DNA of 15,255 nt from positions 1 through 15,255 of the forward strand of contig DATLHO010000261.1 in assembly GCA_035539855.1 (NCBI GenBank). Reading direction: 5' to 3'. Of the stretch, positions 1-6,602 are shown in pieces (position 1 is the first letter of the stretch; the number at the start of each line of letters is the position of its first letter). The notes beneath the pieces were generated by a model. The model was not told where the DNA came from and made no database searches. It saw nothing but the letters and a program-made list of their open reading frames with translations. The DNA comes from DATLHO01 sp035539855 (GTDB lineage Bacteria; Bacteroidota; Ignavibacteria; OLB7). Position numbers and translations under genes: made by a program.

Positions 1-185
1 CGCACACGCGATCGTTCGTCGCGCGGGCGGATCGACCCGCGAAGATAGCCAGCGCCGCGGTCACTTGGGGATGCGTCGCGCGATCGCATGGCTCGTCGTT
101 TCGGTGCTCCTCCGCAGGGGCGGCACTCGCTTTGCGCACTCTGCACTCTGAACGCCGCGCTCGAGCCGGCGCCGCCCAACGAACG

Positions 186-857
186 ATGCCATCGATGTCA
201 CGACCACATGTTCTCGCCACGATCCTCTTCACGGCGGCGACGCTCCTGATCGCCTGCGGCGACGAGCGCGCGGAACTGCCCGCGACCAGGAGCGACACGG
301 TGATGCTCGAGGGCGATCCTCATCCGATCGAGACCCAACGCGTCGACGCCGCGCTCTACACGCTCTATGTCCCGAGCGACATGATCGTCGAGCAGAGCGC
401 CAGCGATGAAGGCGAGGGCGTGCGCGTCATCGCGAACTTCGGCGGGAGTCGTACGGACTCGGCATTTCTCCACATCTTCACGCCCAACGATTCGGCCTCC
501 GGCCTGGACGACGTGCGTCGATTGCTGCTCGAGCCGAACGGGATCATCGGTTCCAACGGCTGGAAGGCCGAGGAGATGACCCCGGTCCGCTACGCATGGG
601 CGGTCGAATCCTTCAGGATAACGGGACGGCGGGGCAGCGATATCATGGGGTCGGCCTCGATCGGCATGCATGGCGGTCGCGGCATCATTGTCGTGACGGT
701 CTATCCAGCCGAGTTCGCCGACGGGATGGGGCCGCGCGTCGCGATGATCCTCGAGTCGCTCCAATGGCGGGACACGCGCACCGGACTCGCGCGCGAGCAG
801 ACGACGACGCGGCCTCGTCGACGCGAGATCGATCGCAACCAACGACTGCAGTTATGA
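186..857 (+). CDS. putative lipoprotein of unknown function, upstream of gnd
   Basis: I do not recognise the family. From the ATG at 186 the product is 223 residues; an ATG at 195 would give 220, and an upstream in-frame TTG at 132 only adds an Arg-rich stretch unlike a signal peptide. None of these starts has a clear Shine-Dalgarno sequence. The N-terminus is a short basic segment and a hydrophobic run ending in the lipobox LIAC (Cys24 from 186), followed by GDERAELP, so export and lipid anchoring are likely. The mature part is about 200 residues with no membrane segment and a mixed alpha/beta look (LYTLYVPSDM, SAFLHIFTPN, GRGIIVVTVYP, ILESLQW). The last 25 residues are Arg-rich and probably disordered. 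Its stop overlaps the gnd start (ATGA), so the two are probably co-transcribed and translationally coupled. Known families do not link such a protein to the pentose phosphate pathway. Confidence 0.75.
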   Translation: MPSMSRPHVLATILFTAATLLIACGDERAELPATRSDTVMLEGDPHPIETQRVDAALYTLYVPSDMIVEQSASDEGEGVRVIANFGGSRTDSAFLHIFTPNDSASGLDDVRRLLLEPNGIIGSNGWKAEEMTPVRYAWAVESFRITGRRGSDIMGSASIGMHGGRGIIVVTVYPAEFADGMGPRVAMILESLQWRDTRTGLAREQTTTRPRRREIDRNQRLQL

Positions 858-2296
858 GCACGTATCGCATCGGCATGGTCGGCCTCGGCGTGATGGGGCG
901 CAATCTGCTGCTGAACATCTCGACGCACGGGTTCCCCGTCGCGGGCTTCGACATCTCGCCGGAGCAGACCGCGTCGCTCATCGCCGGCGCGCAGGGCCGC
1001 GAGGTCTTCGCGACCAGTGATCTGGCGGCGTTCATCGGCGCGCTCGAGGCTCCGCGATCGATCATCATCCTCGTGCCGCCGGGCAAGCCCGTCGACAGCG
1101 TGCTCGAGCAGTTGCGTCCGCGGCTGGGCGCGGGCGACCTCGTCATCGATTCGGGCAACTCGCACTTCAGCGACACCGAGCGACGCATCGCCGACACGAC
1201 CGGCGCGTTCACGTTCACCGGCATGGGAATTTCCGGCGGCGAGCAGGGCGCGCGTCACGGCGCGAGCATGATGTTCGGCGGCACGCGCGAGCTCTACGCG
1301 CGCGTCGAGCCGATGCTCGCGGCGGTCGCCGCGACCGTCGACGGTTCGCCGTGCGTCGCGCGGGTGGGGGAACGCTCGGCCGGGCACTACGTCAAGATGG
1401 TGCACAACGGCATCGAGTACGGCGTGATGGAGCTCATCGCCGAGTGCTACGACCTGATGCGTCGCGGCCTCGGACTGACGGCGGCCGAGATCGCCGATGT
1501 CTTCGATGGATGGAACCGCGCGGAGACCGCATCCTACCTCGTCGAGATCACCGCGATCGTCCTGCGGCAGCCCGACGCGCGCACCGGCGCGCCGCTGGCG
1601 GACATGATCCTCGACCAGGCGCGGCAGAAGGGAACAGGACGCTGGACGTCGCAGGAAGCCATGCGCCACGGCGTGCCGCTCGGCACGATCGACGCCGCCG
1701 TCGGAGCGCGCGACCTCTCGGCGTACCGCGAGCAGCGGCTGGAGGCGGCGCAGATCATCGGCGGACCCGACGCGCGGATCGAGGTCGATCGCGCGGAGTT
1801 TCTGAAGTCGTTGCGCGAGGCGTTCTACGACACGATGGTGATCATCTACGCGCAGGGGATGTCACTGCTGACGGTCGCCTCGCGCGAGTACAACTACGAC
1901 CTCGATCTCGCGGCGATCGCGCGCATCTGGCGCGGCGGCTGCATCATCCGGGCCGCGCTGCTCGAGCGCATCGGCGCGATCTATCGCTCGTCGACCGACA
2001 TCGTCAACCCGCTGATCGCGCCGGAGCTGCTCAGCGAGGTCGCGAGCAATCAGTCGGACCTTCGATCGGTCGTCGCGACCGCCGCGCGCGCCGGACTTCC
2101 GGTGCCGACGATGATGGCGGCGCTGTCGTACTTCGACGCGTACCGCAGCCAGCGGCTGCCCGCGAATCTCATCCAGGCGCAGCGCGACTACTTCGGCGCC
2201 CATACCTACGAGCGCATCGACGAGGCCGGCACGTTCCATACCGACTGGGCGGGACCCGCGACCGCGGGCAGCACGCCGTCGAAGCATGGCGATTGA
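854..2296 (+). CDS. gnd: 6-phosphogluconate dehydrogenase, decarboxylating
   Basis: This cytoplasmic enzyme oxidises and decarboxylates 6-phosphogluconate to ribulose 5-phosphate, the third oxidative pentose phosphate step. The product is 480 residues, usual for the family. The ATG at 854 is chosen because the Rossmann motif GLGVMG (10-15) then lies at the normal distance from the N-terminus. Substrate and catalytic residues are present: IDSGNS, ISGGEQGAR, K181-M-V-H184-N185 and E188 in KMVHNGIEYG, QKGTGRW, and the C-terminal SQRLPANLIQAQRDYFGAHTYE. Oddities: after beta-strand 2 it reads F32-D33-I34-S35, where NADP-dependent enzymes have F-N-R-T. VPPG replaces the usual V-[KQ]-A-G, and GAS-MMFGG replaces GPS-xMPGG. 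The loss of the 2'-phosphate-binding Arg and gain of Asp suggests NAD+ preference (inference). It starts inside the lipoprotein stop codon and lies 79 bp before zwf. Confidence 0.96.
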   Translation: MSTYRIGMVGLGVMGRNLLLNISTHGFPVAGFDISPEQTASLIAGAQGREVFATSDLAAFIGALEAPRSIIILVPPGKPVDSVLEQLRPRLGAGDLVIDSGNSHFSDTERRIADTTGAFTFTGMGISGGEQGARHGASMMFGGTRELYARVEPMLAAVAATVDGSPCVARVGERSAGHYVKMVHNGIEYGVMELIAECYDLMRRGLGLTAAEIADVFDGWNRAETASYLVEITAIVLRQPDARTGAPLADMILDQARQKGTGRWTSQEAMRHGVPLGTIDAAVGARDLSAYREQRLEAAQIIGGPDARIEVDRAEFLKSLREAFYDTMVIIYAQGMSLLTVASREYNYDLDLAAIARIWRGGCIIRAALLERIGAIYRSSTDIVNPLIAPELLSEVASNQSDLRSVVATAARAGLPVPTMMAALSYFDAYRSQRLPANLIQAQRDYFGAHTYERIDEAGTFHTDWAGPATAGSTPSKHGD

Positions 2297-2375
2297 AAGG
2301 GTTGGGGATTGAGCGCGCTTCACACGGCGCGATGTCGTATCCGCGTTTCGCATCACGCATCTGGCACCACGTTCC

Positions 2376-3881
2376 ATGGCGACAACGAGAATCAAGCCGT
2401 ACCTCTTCGTCATCGTCGGCGGCACCGGCGATCTTGCCCGGCGCAAGCTGCTGCCGGCGTTCTACCGACTGCTGACCGAGGGCAACGCCGCGGGGCGCGG
2501 GCGCGTGCTCGGCGTCGCGCGACAGGAGCTCGATGACGACGGCTATCGCGCGCTCATGGTCGACGCGCTCGCCGACGCAGGACTCGATCACGACCTCGAG
2601 GAGTGGTGCCGGACGCACCTGTTCTACCACCGTCTGCCCGACGCCACGCCCAAGGGCTACGCCGCGCTCGCCGCACGGATCGAGCAGCTCGAGGAGCAGG
2701 AGGATCTTCCGGGCAACCGCGTCTTCTATCTCTCGATTCCTCCGGAGGTCTTCGACGACACCGTCCACGGCTTCGGCGCCGCCGGACTCAACCGCTCCGA
2801 CGGATGGACGCGGCTTGTCGTCGAGAAGCCATTCGGCAGCGATCTCGAGAGCGCGCGCCGGCTCAACGCGCTGCTGCACGAGCACTTCGACGAGTCGCAG
2901 ATCTATCGCATCGATCACTACCTCGGCAAGGAGACCGTGCAGAACCTCCTCGCCTTCCGCTTCGCCAACCCGATCTTCGAGCACGTGTGGAATCGCGACC
3001 GCGTCGAGCGCGTCGAGATCGTCGTCGCCGAGGAGCTCGGCGTCGAGGGACGCGCCGGGTACTACGAGGGCGCCGGCGCGCTGCGCGACATGATCCAGAA
3101 TCACCTCACGCAGCTCATGACGCTCGTCGCGATGGAGGTGCCGGCGCGCTTCGACGCCGCCGCGATCCGCTTCGAGAAGACCAAGGTGCTCAGCGCGATC
3201 GAGCCGATCGCGACCGGCGACGTGATCTTCGGACAGTACGGCGAGGGCACGATCGACGGCGAGAAGGTGCCGTCGTACCGGCAGGAGCAGGGCGTGCGAT
3301 CGAACTCCGCGACCGAGACGTTCGCGGCCGTCAAGCTGCAGATCGCGAACTGGCGCTGGCAGGGCGTGCCGTTCATCCTCCGCACCGGCAAGCGCCTGCC
3401 GAGGCGGCTCTCGCAGATCGCGGTCGTCTTCCGCCGGCCTCCGATCGCGCTGTTCGAGCGGATGCATTGCGAGGAGGTGCACCCGAACGTGCTGCTGATC
3501 ACGATCCAGCCGGACGAGGGATTCTCCCTGGGCTTCGAGGTCAAGGTGCCCGGCGAGGGCTACGTGTTGCGCAAGCAGCACCTGCACTTCCGCTACGACG
3601 AGTCGTTCGGCCGTCTGCCGGAGGCCTACGAGACGCTCCTGCTCGACATCATCACAGGCGACCAGACGCTGTTCGTGCACGCGGAGGAGGCGGAGAAATC
3701 GTGGGAGCTCTACACGCCGCTGCTCGACCGGCGCATCGCGGTGAAGCAGTATCCGGCGGGAACGTGGGGGCCGGAATCGGCCGACGAGCTTCTGCATCTC
3801 GACGAGGGCGACTACATGCTGCCGGCGATCGCCGAGGCCGAGCTCGCCAACGGTGACGAAGAGGACTCAAAGGAGCAATGA
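2376..3881 (+). CDS. zwf: glucose-6-phosphate 1-dehydrogenase
   Basis: This enzyme oxidises glucose 6-phosphate to 6-phosphogluconolactone in the cytoplasm, the entry step of the oxidative pentose phosphate pathway. The product is 501 residues, typical of bacterial G6PDH. The N-terminal dinucleotide-binding motif GGTGDLARRK (15-24) is clear. R49-Q50 in GVARQ match the Arg46-Gln47 pair that contacts the NADP 2'-phosphate in the Leuconostoc enzyme, so NADP use is likely. The active-site signature RIDHYLGKE spans 178-186 (D180, H181, K185), and the catalytic base equivalent is H243 in MIQNHLTQ. The ATG at 2376 puts the fold at the expected N-terminus, although no good Shine-Dalgarno sequence precedes it. 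The 79-bp gap after gnd shows no convincing promoter, so the genes are probably one operon. The stop overlaps the pgl start (ATGA). Confidence 0.97.
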   Translation: MATTRIKPYLFVIVGGTGDLARRKLLPAFYRLLTEGNAAGRGRVLGVARQELDDDGYRALMVDALADAGLDHDLEEWCRTHLFYHRLPDATPKGYAALAARIEQLEEQEDLPGNRVFYLSIPPEVFDDTVHGFGAAGLNRSDGWTRLVVEKPFGSDLESARRLNALLHEHFDESQIYRIDHYLGKETVQNLLAFRFANPIFEHVWNRDRVERVEIVVAEELGVEGRAGYYEGAGALRDMIQNHLTQLMTLVAMEVPARFDAAAIRFEKTKVLSAIEPIATGDVIFGQYGEGTIDGEKVPSYRQEQGVRSNSATETFAAVKLQIANWRWQGVPFILRTGKRLPRRLSQIAVVFRRPPIALFERMHCEEVHPNVLLITIQPDEGFSLGFEVKVPGEGYVLRKQHLHFRYDESFGRLPEAYETLLLDIITGDQTLFVHAEEAEKSWELYTPLLDRRIAVKQYPAGTWGPESADELLHLDEGDYMLPAIAEAELANGDEEDSKEQ

Positions 3882-4594
3882 TCGAGATCCACACCGATGC
3901 CGAAGCGCTCGCTCGCGCCGCGGCCGAGCGCATCGCGGCCGACGCGGCGCGTGCGGTCGCCGAGAGCGGACGCTTCGCGATCGCGCTCTCCGGCGGCGGC
4001 ACGCCGAAGCGCACGTACGAGCTGCTCGCGACCGAGCCGTTGCGCTCGGCGGTGCCGTGGAAAAGCGTGCACGTCTACTGGGGCGACGAGCGCTGCGTGC
4101 CGCCGGACGACGAGCGCAGCAACGAGCGGATGGCGCGTCGCGCGCTGCTCGATCACGTCGACGTCGACGAGCGCAACGTGCACCCGATCCGCTGCGCGGG
4201 CGATCCCGTTCGCGCGGCCGCCGAGTACGAGCACGAGCTGCAGCGCGAGTTCGGCACCGCGCGCACGCCGCTCGATCTCGTCCTGCTCGGCATGGGCGCC
4301 GACGGTCACACCGCCGGCCTGTTCCCCGGCTCGCACGCCCTCGACGAACAACTGCGCTGGACCTCGGTCGTGCGCCGCGATGGCGAAGAGCACGACCGGA
4401 TCACGATGACGCTTCCGCTGATCAGGCTTGCCCGCGAGGTGATCGTTCTCGTCAGCGGCGCCGAGAAGGCGTCGATGGTGCGGACGATTCTCACTGAGCA
4501 TGGCGGACCGGAGCGGTTGCCAGCGTCGCGGATCGGAGAGGCGATGTGGATGGTGGATGTCGGGGCGGGTTCTATGTTGGATGTCAGATGTTAG
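3878..4594 (+). CDS. pgl: 6-phosphogluconolactonase
   Basis: This DevB/SOL-type lactonase hydrolyses 6-phosphogluconolactone to 6-phosphogluconate, linking the zwf and gnd reactions. The product is 238 residues, normal for the family. Family motifs are SGGGTP (38-43), WGDER (68-72) with the following SN, and GMGADGHTAGLFPG (138-151), which holds the conserved Asp142 and His144. The ATG at 3878 sits 2-3 bases after AAAGGAGC (about 3868-3875) and overlaps the zwf stop, which supports translational coupling. Oddity: the final residues (MLDVRC) are encoded by a tandem GATGTCA repeat block, and the TAG stop at 4592-4594 lies inside that block. The native C-terminus may therefore have been altered by the repeat. 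The catalytic core is intact. Confidence 0.95.
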   Translation: MIEIHTDAEALARAAAERIAADAARAVAESGRFAIALSGGGTPKRTYELLATEPLRSAVPWKSVHVYWGDERCVPPDDERSNERMARRALLDHVDVDERNVHPIRCAGDPVRAAAEYEHELQREFGTARTPLDLVLLGMGADGHTAGLFPGSHALDEQLRWTSVVRRDGEEHDRITMTLPLIRLAREVIVLVSGAEKASMVRTILTEHGGPERLPASRIGEAMWMVDVGAGSMLDVRC

Positions 4595-4607
4595 ATGTCA
4601 GATGTCA
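4580..4607 (+). repeat. tandem GATGTCA heptamers, copy 1
   Basis: Four heptamers in a row read GATGTCA, GATGTTA, GATGTCA, GATGTCA, followed by CGAGGCGG. The block overlaps the last codons and stop of pgl. Two more blocks of the same unit, with the same CRAGGC edge, lie at 9883-9910 and, inverted, at 10141-10168. This is therefore a dispersed family and not chance low complexity. Its function is unknown. Confidence 0.85.
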
Positions 4608-4636
4608 CGAGGCGGTTCGGTGTAGTTTGTTCTTTT

Positions 4637-4640
4637 GAGG
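4637..4640 (+). promoter_or_regulatory. ribosome binding site GAGG deciding the Clp-N gene start
   Basis: GAGG lies six bases before the ATG at 4647. It favours that codon over an in-frame TTG at 4635, which would overlap the site itself. Confidence 0.5.
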
Positions 4641-4646
4641 TGTTTC

Positions 4647-5111
4647 ATGGGTGAGATTGGGGCGGTTACCGCGGCGTTTACCGAGGCGTTGAAGCGGAGT
4701 CGGCAGTCGGCGATCGATCTCGGTGATCCGATGATCGGGGTCGGCCATATTGCGTTGGGTGTCATCAGGGCGAAGGAGGGGAGCGGCTTTGCGGCGCTCT
4801 CGCGGATCCACCCCGAGATGCACGAGCTCGAGTCGGTGGTCATCGATGCATCGCGCACCAGCGGCGAGCTCGCCGGCGGCACCGCCGAAGAGCAGGCACA
4901 GGCGCCCGACGGCAACGTCGCGCTCTCGAGCGGCGCCGAGAAAGCCGTCAAGTCCGCGCAGGTCGAGGTCGAGCGCCTCGGCCACAGCGAGCTCGACACC
5001 GGTCATCTGCTGCTGGGGATTCTCCGCGAGCGCCACAGCGAAGTCTCCGACGCCCTCGCCCGCTACGGCGCGACCTACGAAGCCGTCGAACGCGAGCTGA
5101 CCGCGGGCTAG
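4647..5111 (+). CDS. stand-alone Clp N-terminal (double Clp repeat) domain protein
   Basis: The 154-residue product consists only of two Clp-repeat motifs joined by a flexible, Gly/Ala/Glu-rich linker (about 70-92). Repeat one covers about 11-41 (FTEALKRSRQSAIDLG, then GVGHIALGVIR). Repeat two covers about 93-128 (LSSGAEKAVKSAQ, ERLGHSELDTGHLLLGILRE). It matches the N-terminal domain of ClpA/ClpC/ClpB unfoldases, but there is no Walker A/B or AAA+ module, so it cannot itself be an unfoldase. In known systems this domain docks adaptors and substrates; a free-standing copy could act as an adaptor or decoy for ClpC, which is inference. There is no signal peptide, so it is probably cytoplasmic. 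The gene follows the pgl repeat block and is followed by a strong hairpin, suggesting a separate transcription unit. Confidence 0.85.
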   Translation: MGEIGAVTAAFTEALKRSRQSAIDLGDPMIGVGHIALGVIRAKEGSGFAALSRIHPEMHELESVVIDASRTSGELAGGTAEEQAQAPDGNVALSSGAEKAVKSAQVEVERLGHSELDTGHLLLGILRERHSEVSDALARYGATYEAVERELTAG

Positions 5112-5131
5112 CGCCGAAGCGAGTAGGTGTT

Positions 5132-5162
5132 GATCGCGGGTCGTGCAGGACGATCCGCGGTC
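5132..5162 (+). terminator. 13-bp hairpin after the Clp-N gene, possible terminator
   Basis: Bases 5132-5144 pair with 5150-5162 (arms GATCGCGGGTCGT and ACGATCCGCGGTC) over 13 pairs, two of them G-U, around a five-base GCAGG loop. It begins 20 bp after the Clp-N stop codon. No T-tract follows, so it is not a textbook intrinsic terminator; it may be a GC-rich terminator or an RNA-stabilising structure. Confidence 0.5.
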
Positions 5163-5312
5163 GAGGCATGCCGTGAATGAAACGCGAGTCCGGATGTCGG
5201 CGGCGGCACGCAAACAGGACTTTCCGCGCCCGGCCCTGAGCGCCTACCTTCGGACATTACCGACAGCAGAGCATCCCGTCGCATCTCAATCCGCCCGCAG
5301 GGCATTCCCCCG

Positions 5313-6542
5313 TTGCCACGCATTCTTCACACAGCCGACTGGCATCTCGGACGTCGCCTCGAGGGGCGCGGACGCCATCAGGAACAGGTCGCCGTTCTCG
5401 AGGAGATCTGCGGTATCGCCGATCAGGAGCAGGTCGACGTCGTGCTGATCGCCGGCGACGTCTTCGACTCCTACGTGCCACCGGCCGAGGCCGAAGCGCT
5501 GTTCTACAAGACGATGGCGCGACTGGCCGACGGCGCGCGCCGCGCGGTCGTCGTGATCGCCGGCAATCACGATTCTCCTGATCGTCTGATCGCCTCCGAT
5601 CCCTACGCGCGCGAGCTCGGAATCACGACCATTGGCTTCCCGAAAGATCTCCCCGAGCTCTACGACGCCGGTCGCGAGCGCGTCGCTTGTGTCGCGTCGG
5701 GACCGTCGCGGGTGACGCTGCGACTGCCGCGCGCGGCGAAGCCGCTGACGGTGCTGGCGCTTCCGTATCCATCGGAGTCGCGGCTTCGCGAGGTGCTCAC
5801 CGAGCGGCTCGACGACGACGTCGCGGCCGCGCGTGATTACAGCGCGCGCATCGGCGAGTTCATGCGCGAGGCGGCGCGCGGCTTTCATCCGGAGGGCGTC
5901 GCGGTCATCGCGAGTCATCTCTTCGTGCAGGGCGGCGTCGAGTGCGAGTCGGAGCGACAGATCCAGGTCGGCGGCGCGTACTCGGTCGACACCAACAGCT
6001 TCCCGACCGACGCGGCGTACGTCGCGCTCGGTCACCTGCATCGACCGCAGGAGCAGCGCGGGCTCGAGGATCTTCCCGTGCGCTACTCCGGCTCGATCCT
6101 TCAGTATAGCTTCAGCGAGGCCGAACAGCCGAAGTCGGTGACGATCGTCGACGTCGACGAAAAGGGCGCGACGCATCGCGAAGTCCCGCTGACCGCCGGG
6201 CGTACACTCTTCCGCTGGCACGAGCTCGAGAGTCTCGCCGAGCTCGAAGCCCGCATCGAAGCGAGCGATCCGCTCGCGTGGTATTCGCTGTCGGTCCGCG
6301 TCGACGATCTGCTCTCGCCCGAGTACGTCACGAAGCTGCGCGAGCATCGACCCGGCATCATCAACTGCATCCCCCGCTACACGCTCGCCGACGCCGATGT
6401 GTCCGACGTCGTGCGACTCTCTGAGCTCTCGATCGAAGAGCAGTTCCGCCGCTACATCGAGCGCCGCTACGCGCAGCCGGTCGACGACGCGGTGATGCGG
6501 TTGTTTCTGGAATTGAGTGGGAGGCGGGGGGAGGAGGAGTAG
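5313..6542 (+). CDS. sbcD: SbcD-type nuclease subunit (Mre11-like phosphoesterase)
   Basis: SbcD is the Mn2+-dependent nuclease subunit of SbcCD, which cuts DNA hairpins and protein-blocked ends. The product is 409 residues, normal for SbcD. All phosphoesterase motifs are seen: D9-W-H11-L-G, GDVFD with D49, GNHD (84-87), SHLF with H202, and GHLH with H241 and H243. The capping-domain start YSGSILQYSFSE follows directly. The start is a TTG at 5313; it is chosen because SbcD proteins begin M-x-I-L-H-T-A-D-W-H and no ATG or GTG gives this. A weak AGGG (5299-5302) precedes it. sbcD is usually followed by sbcC, but the next gene, about 60 bp on, is unrelated and no large SMC-like ATPase is in the window. 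The upstream 200 bp hold only the Clp-N hairpin and no clear promoter. Confidence 0.94.
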   Translation: MPRILHTADWHLGRRLEGRGRHQEQVAVLEEICGIADQEQVDVVLIAGDVFDSYVPPAEAEALFYKTMARLADGARRAVVVIAGNHDSPDRLIASDPYARELGITTIGFPKDLPELYDAGRERVACVASGPSRVTLRLPRAAKPLTVLALPYPSESRLREVLTERLDDDVAAARDYSARIGEFMREAARGFHPEGVAVIASHLFVQGGVECESERQIQVGGAYSVDTNSFPTDAAYVALGHLHRPQEQRGLEDLPVRYSGSILQYSFSEAEQPKSVTIVDVDEKGATHREVPLTAGRTLFRWHELESLAELEARIEASDPLAWYSLSVRVDDLLSPEYVTKLREHRPGIINCIPRYTLADADVSDVVRLSELSIEEQFRRYIERRYAQPVDDAVMRLFLELSGRRGEEE

Positions 6543-6590
6543 GGCTGCCCTCGTACGGAGACGATGTCGCCCGGACGTTCTGAGAAATGC

Positions 6591-6595
6591 GGAGG
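6591..6595 (+). promoter_or_regulatory. strong Shine-Dalgarno GGAGG selecting a GTG start
   Basis: GGAGG is followed seven bases later by GTG at 6603. This picks the GTG over the upstream in-frame ATG at 6564, and it places the signal peptide exactly at the N-terminus. Confidence 0.7.
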
Positions 6596-6602
6596 AAGTA
6601 CC

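Noticed and set aside
22..41. 6-bp hairpin CGCGGG/CCCGCG near the window start, possible terminator of an upstream gene
   Set aside because: It is short, has no T-tract, and the upstream gene cannot be seen.
71..151. 26-codon reading frame starting MRRAIAWLVVSVLL, signal-peptide-like
   Set aside because: It stops after 26 codons, overlaps only non-coding sequence before the lipoprotein gene and has no homology I can recognise; it may be chance in GC-rich DNA.
2169..3797. Long minus-strand open frame (542 codons) opposite zwf and the gnd 3' end
   Set aside because: It is a shadow frame in GC-rich DNA; zwf on the + strand has all family motifs.
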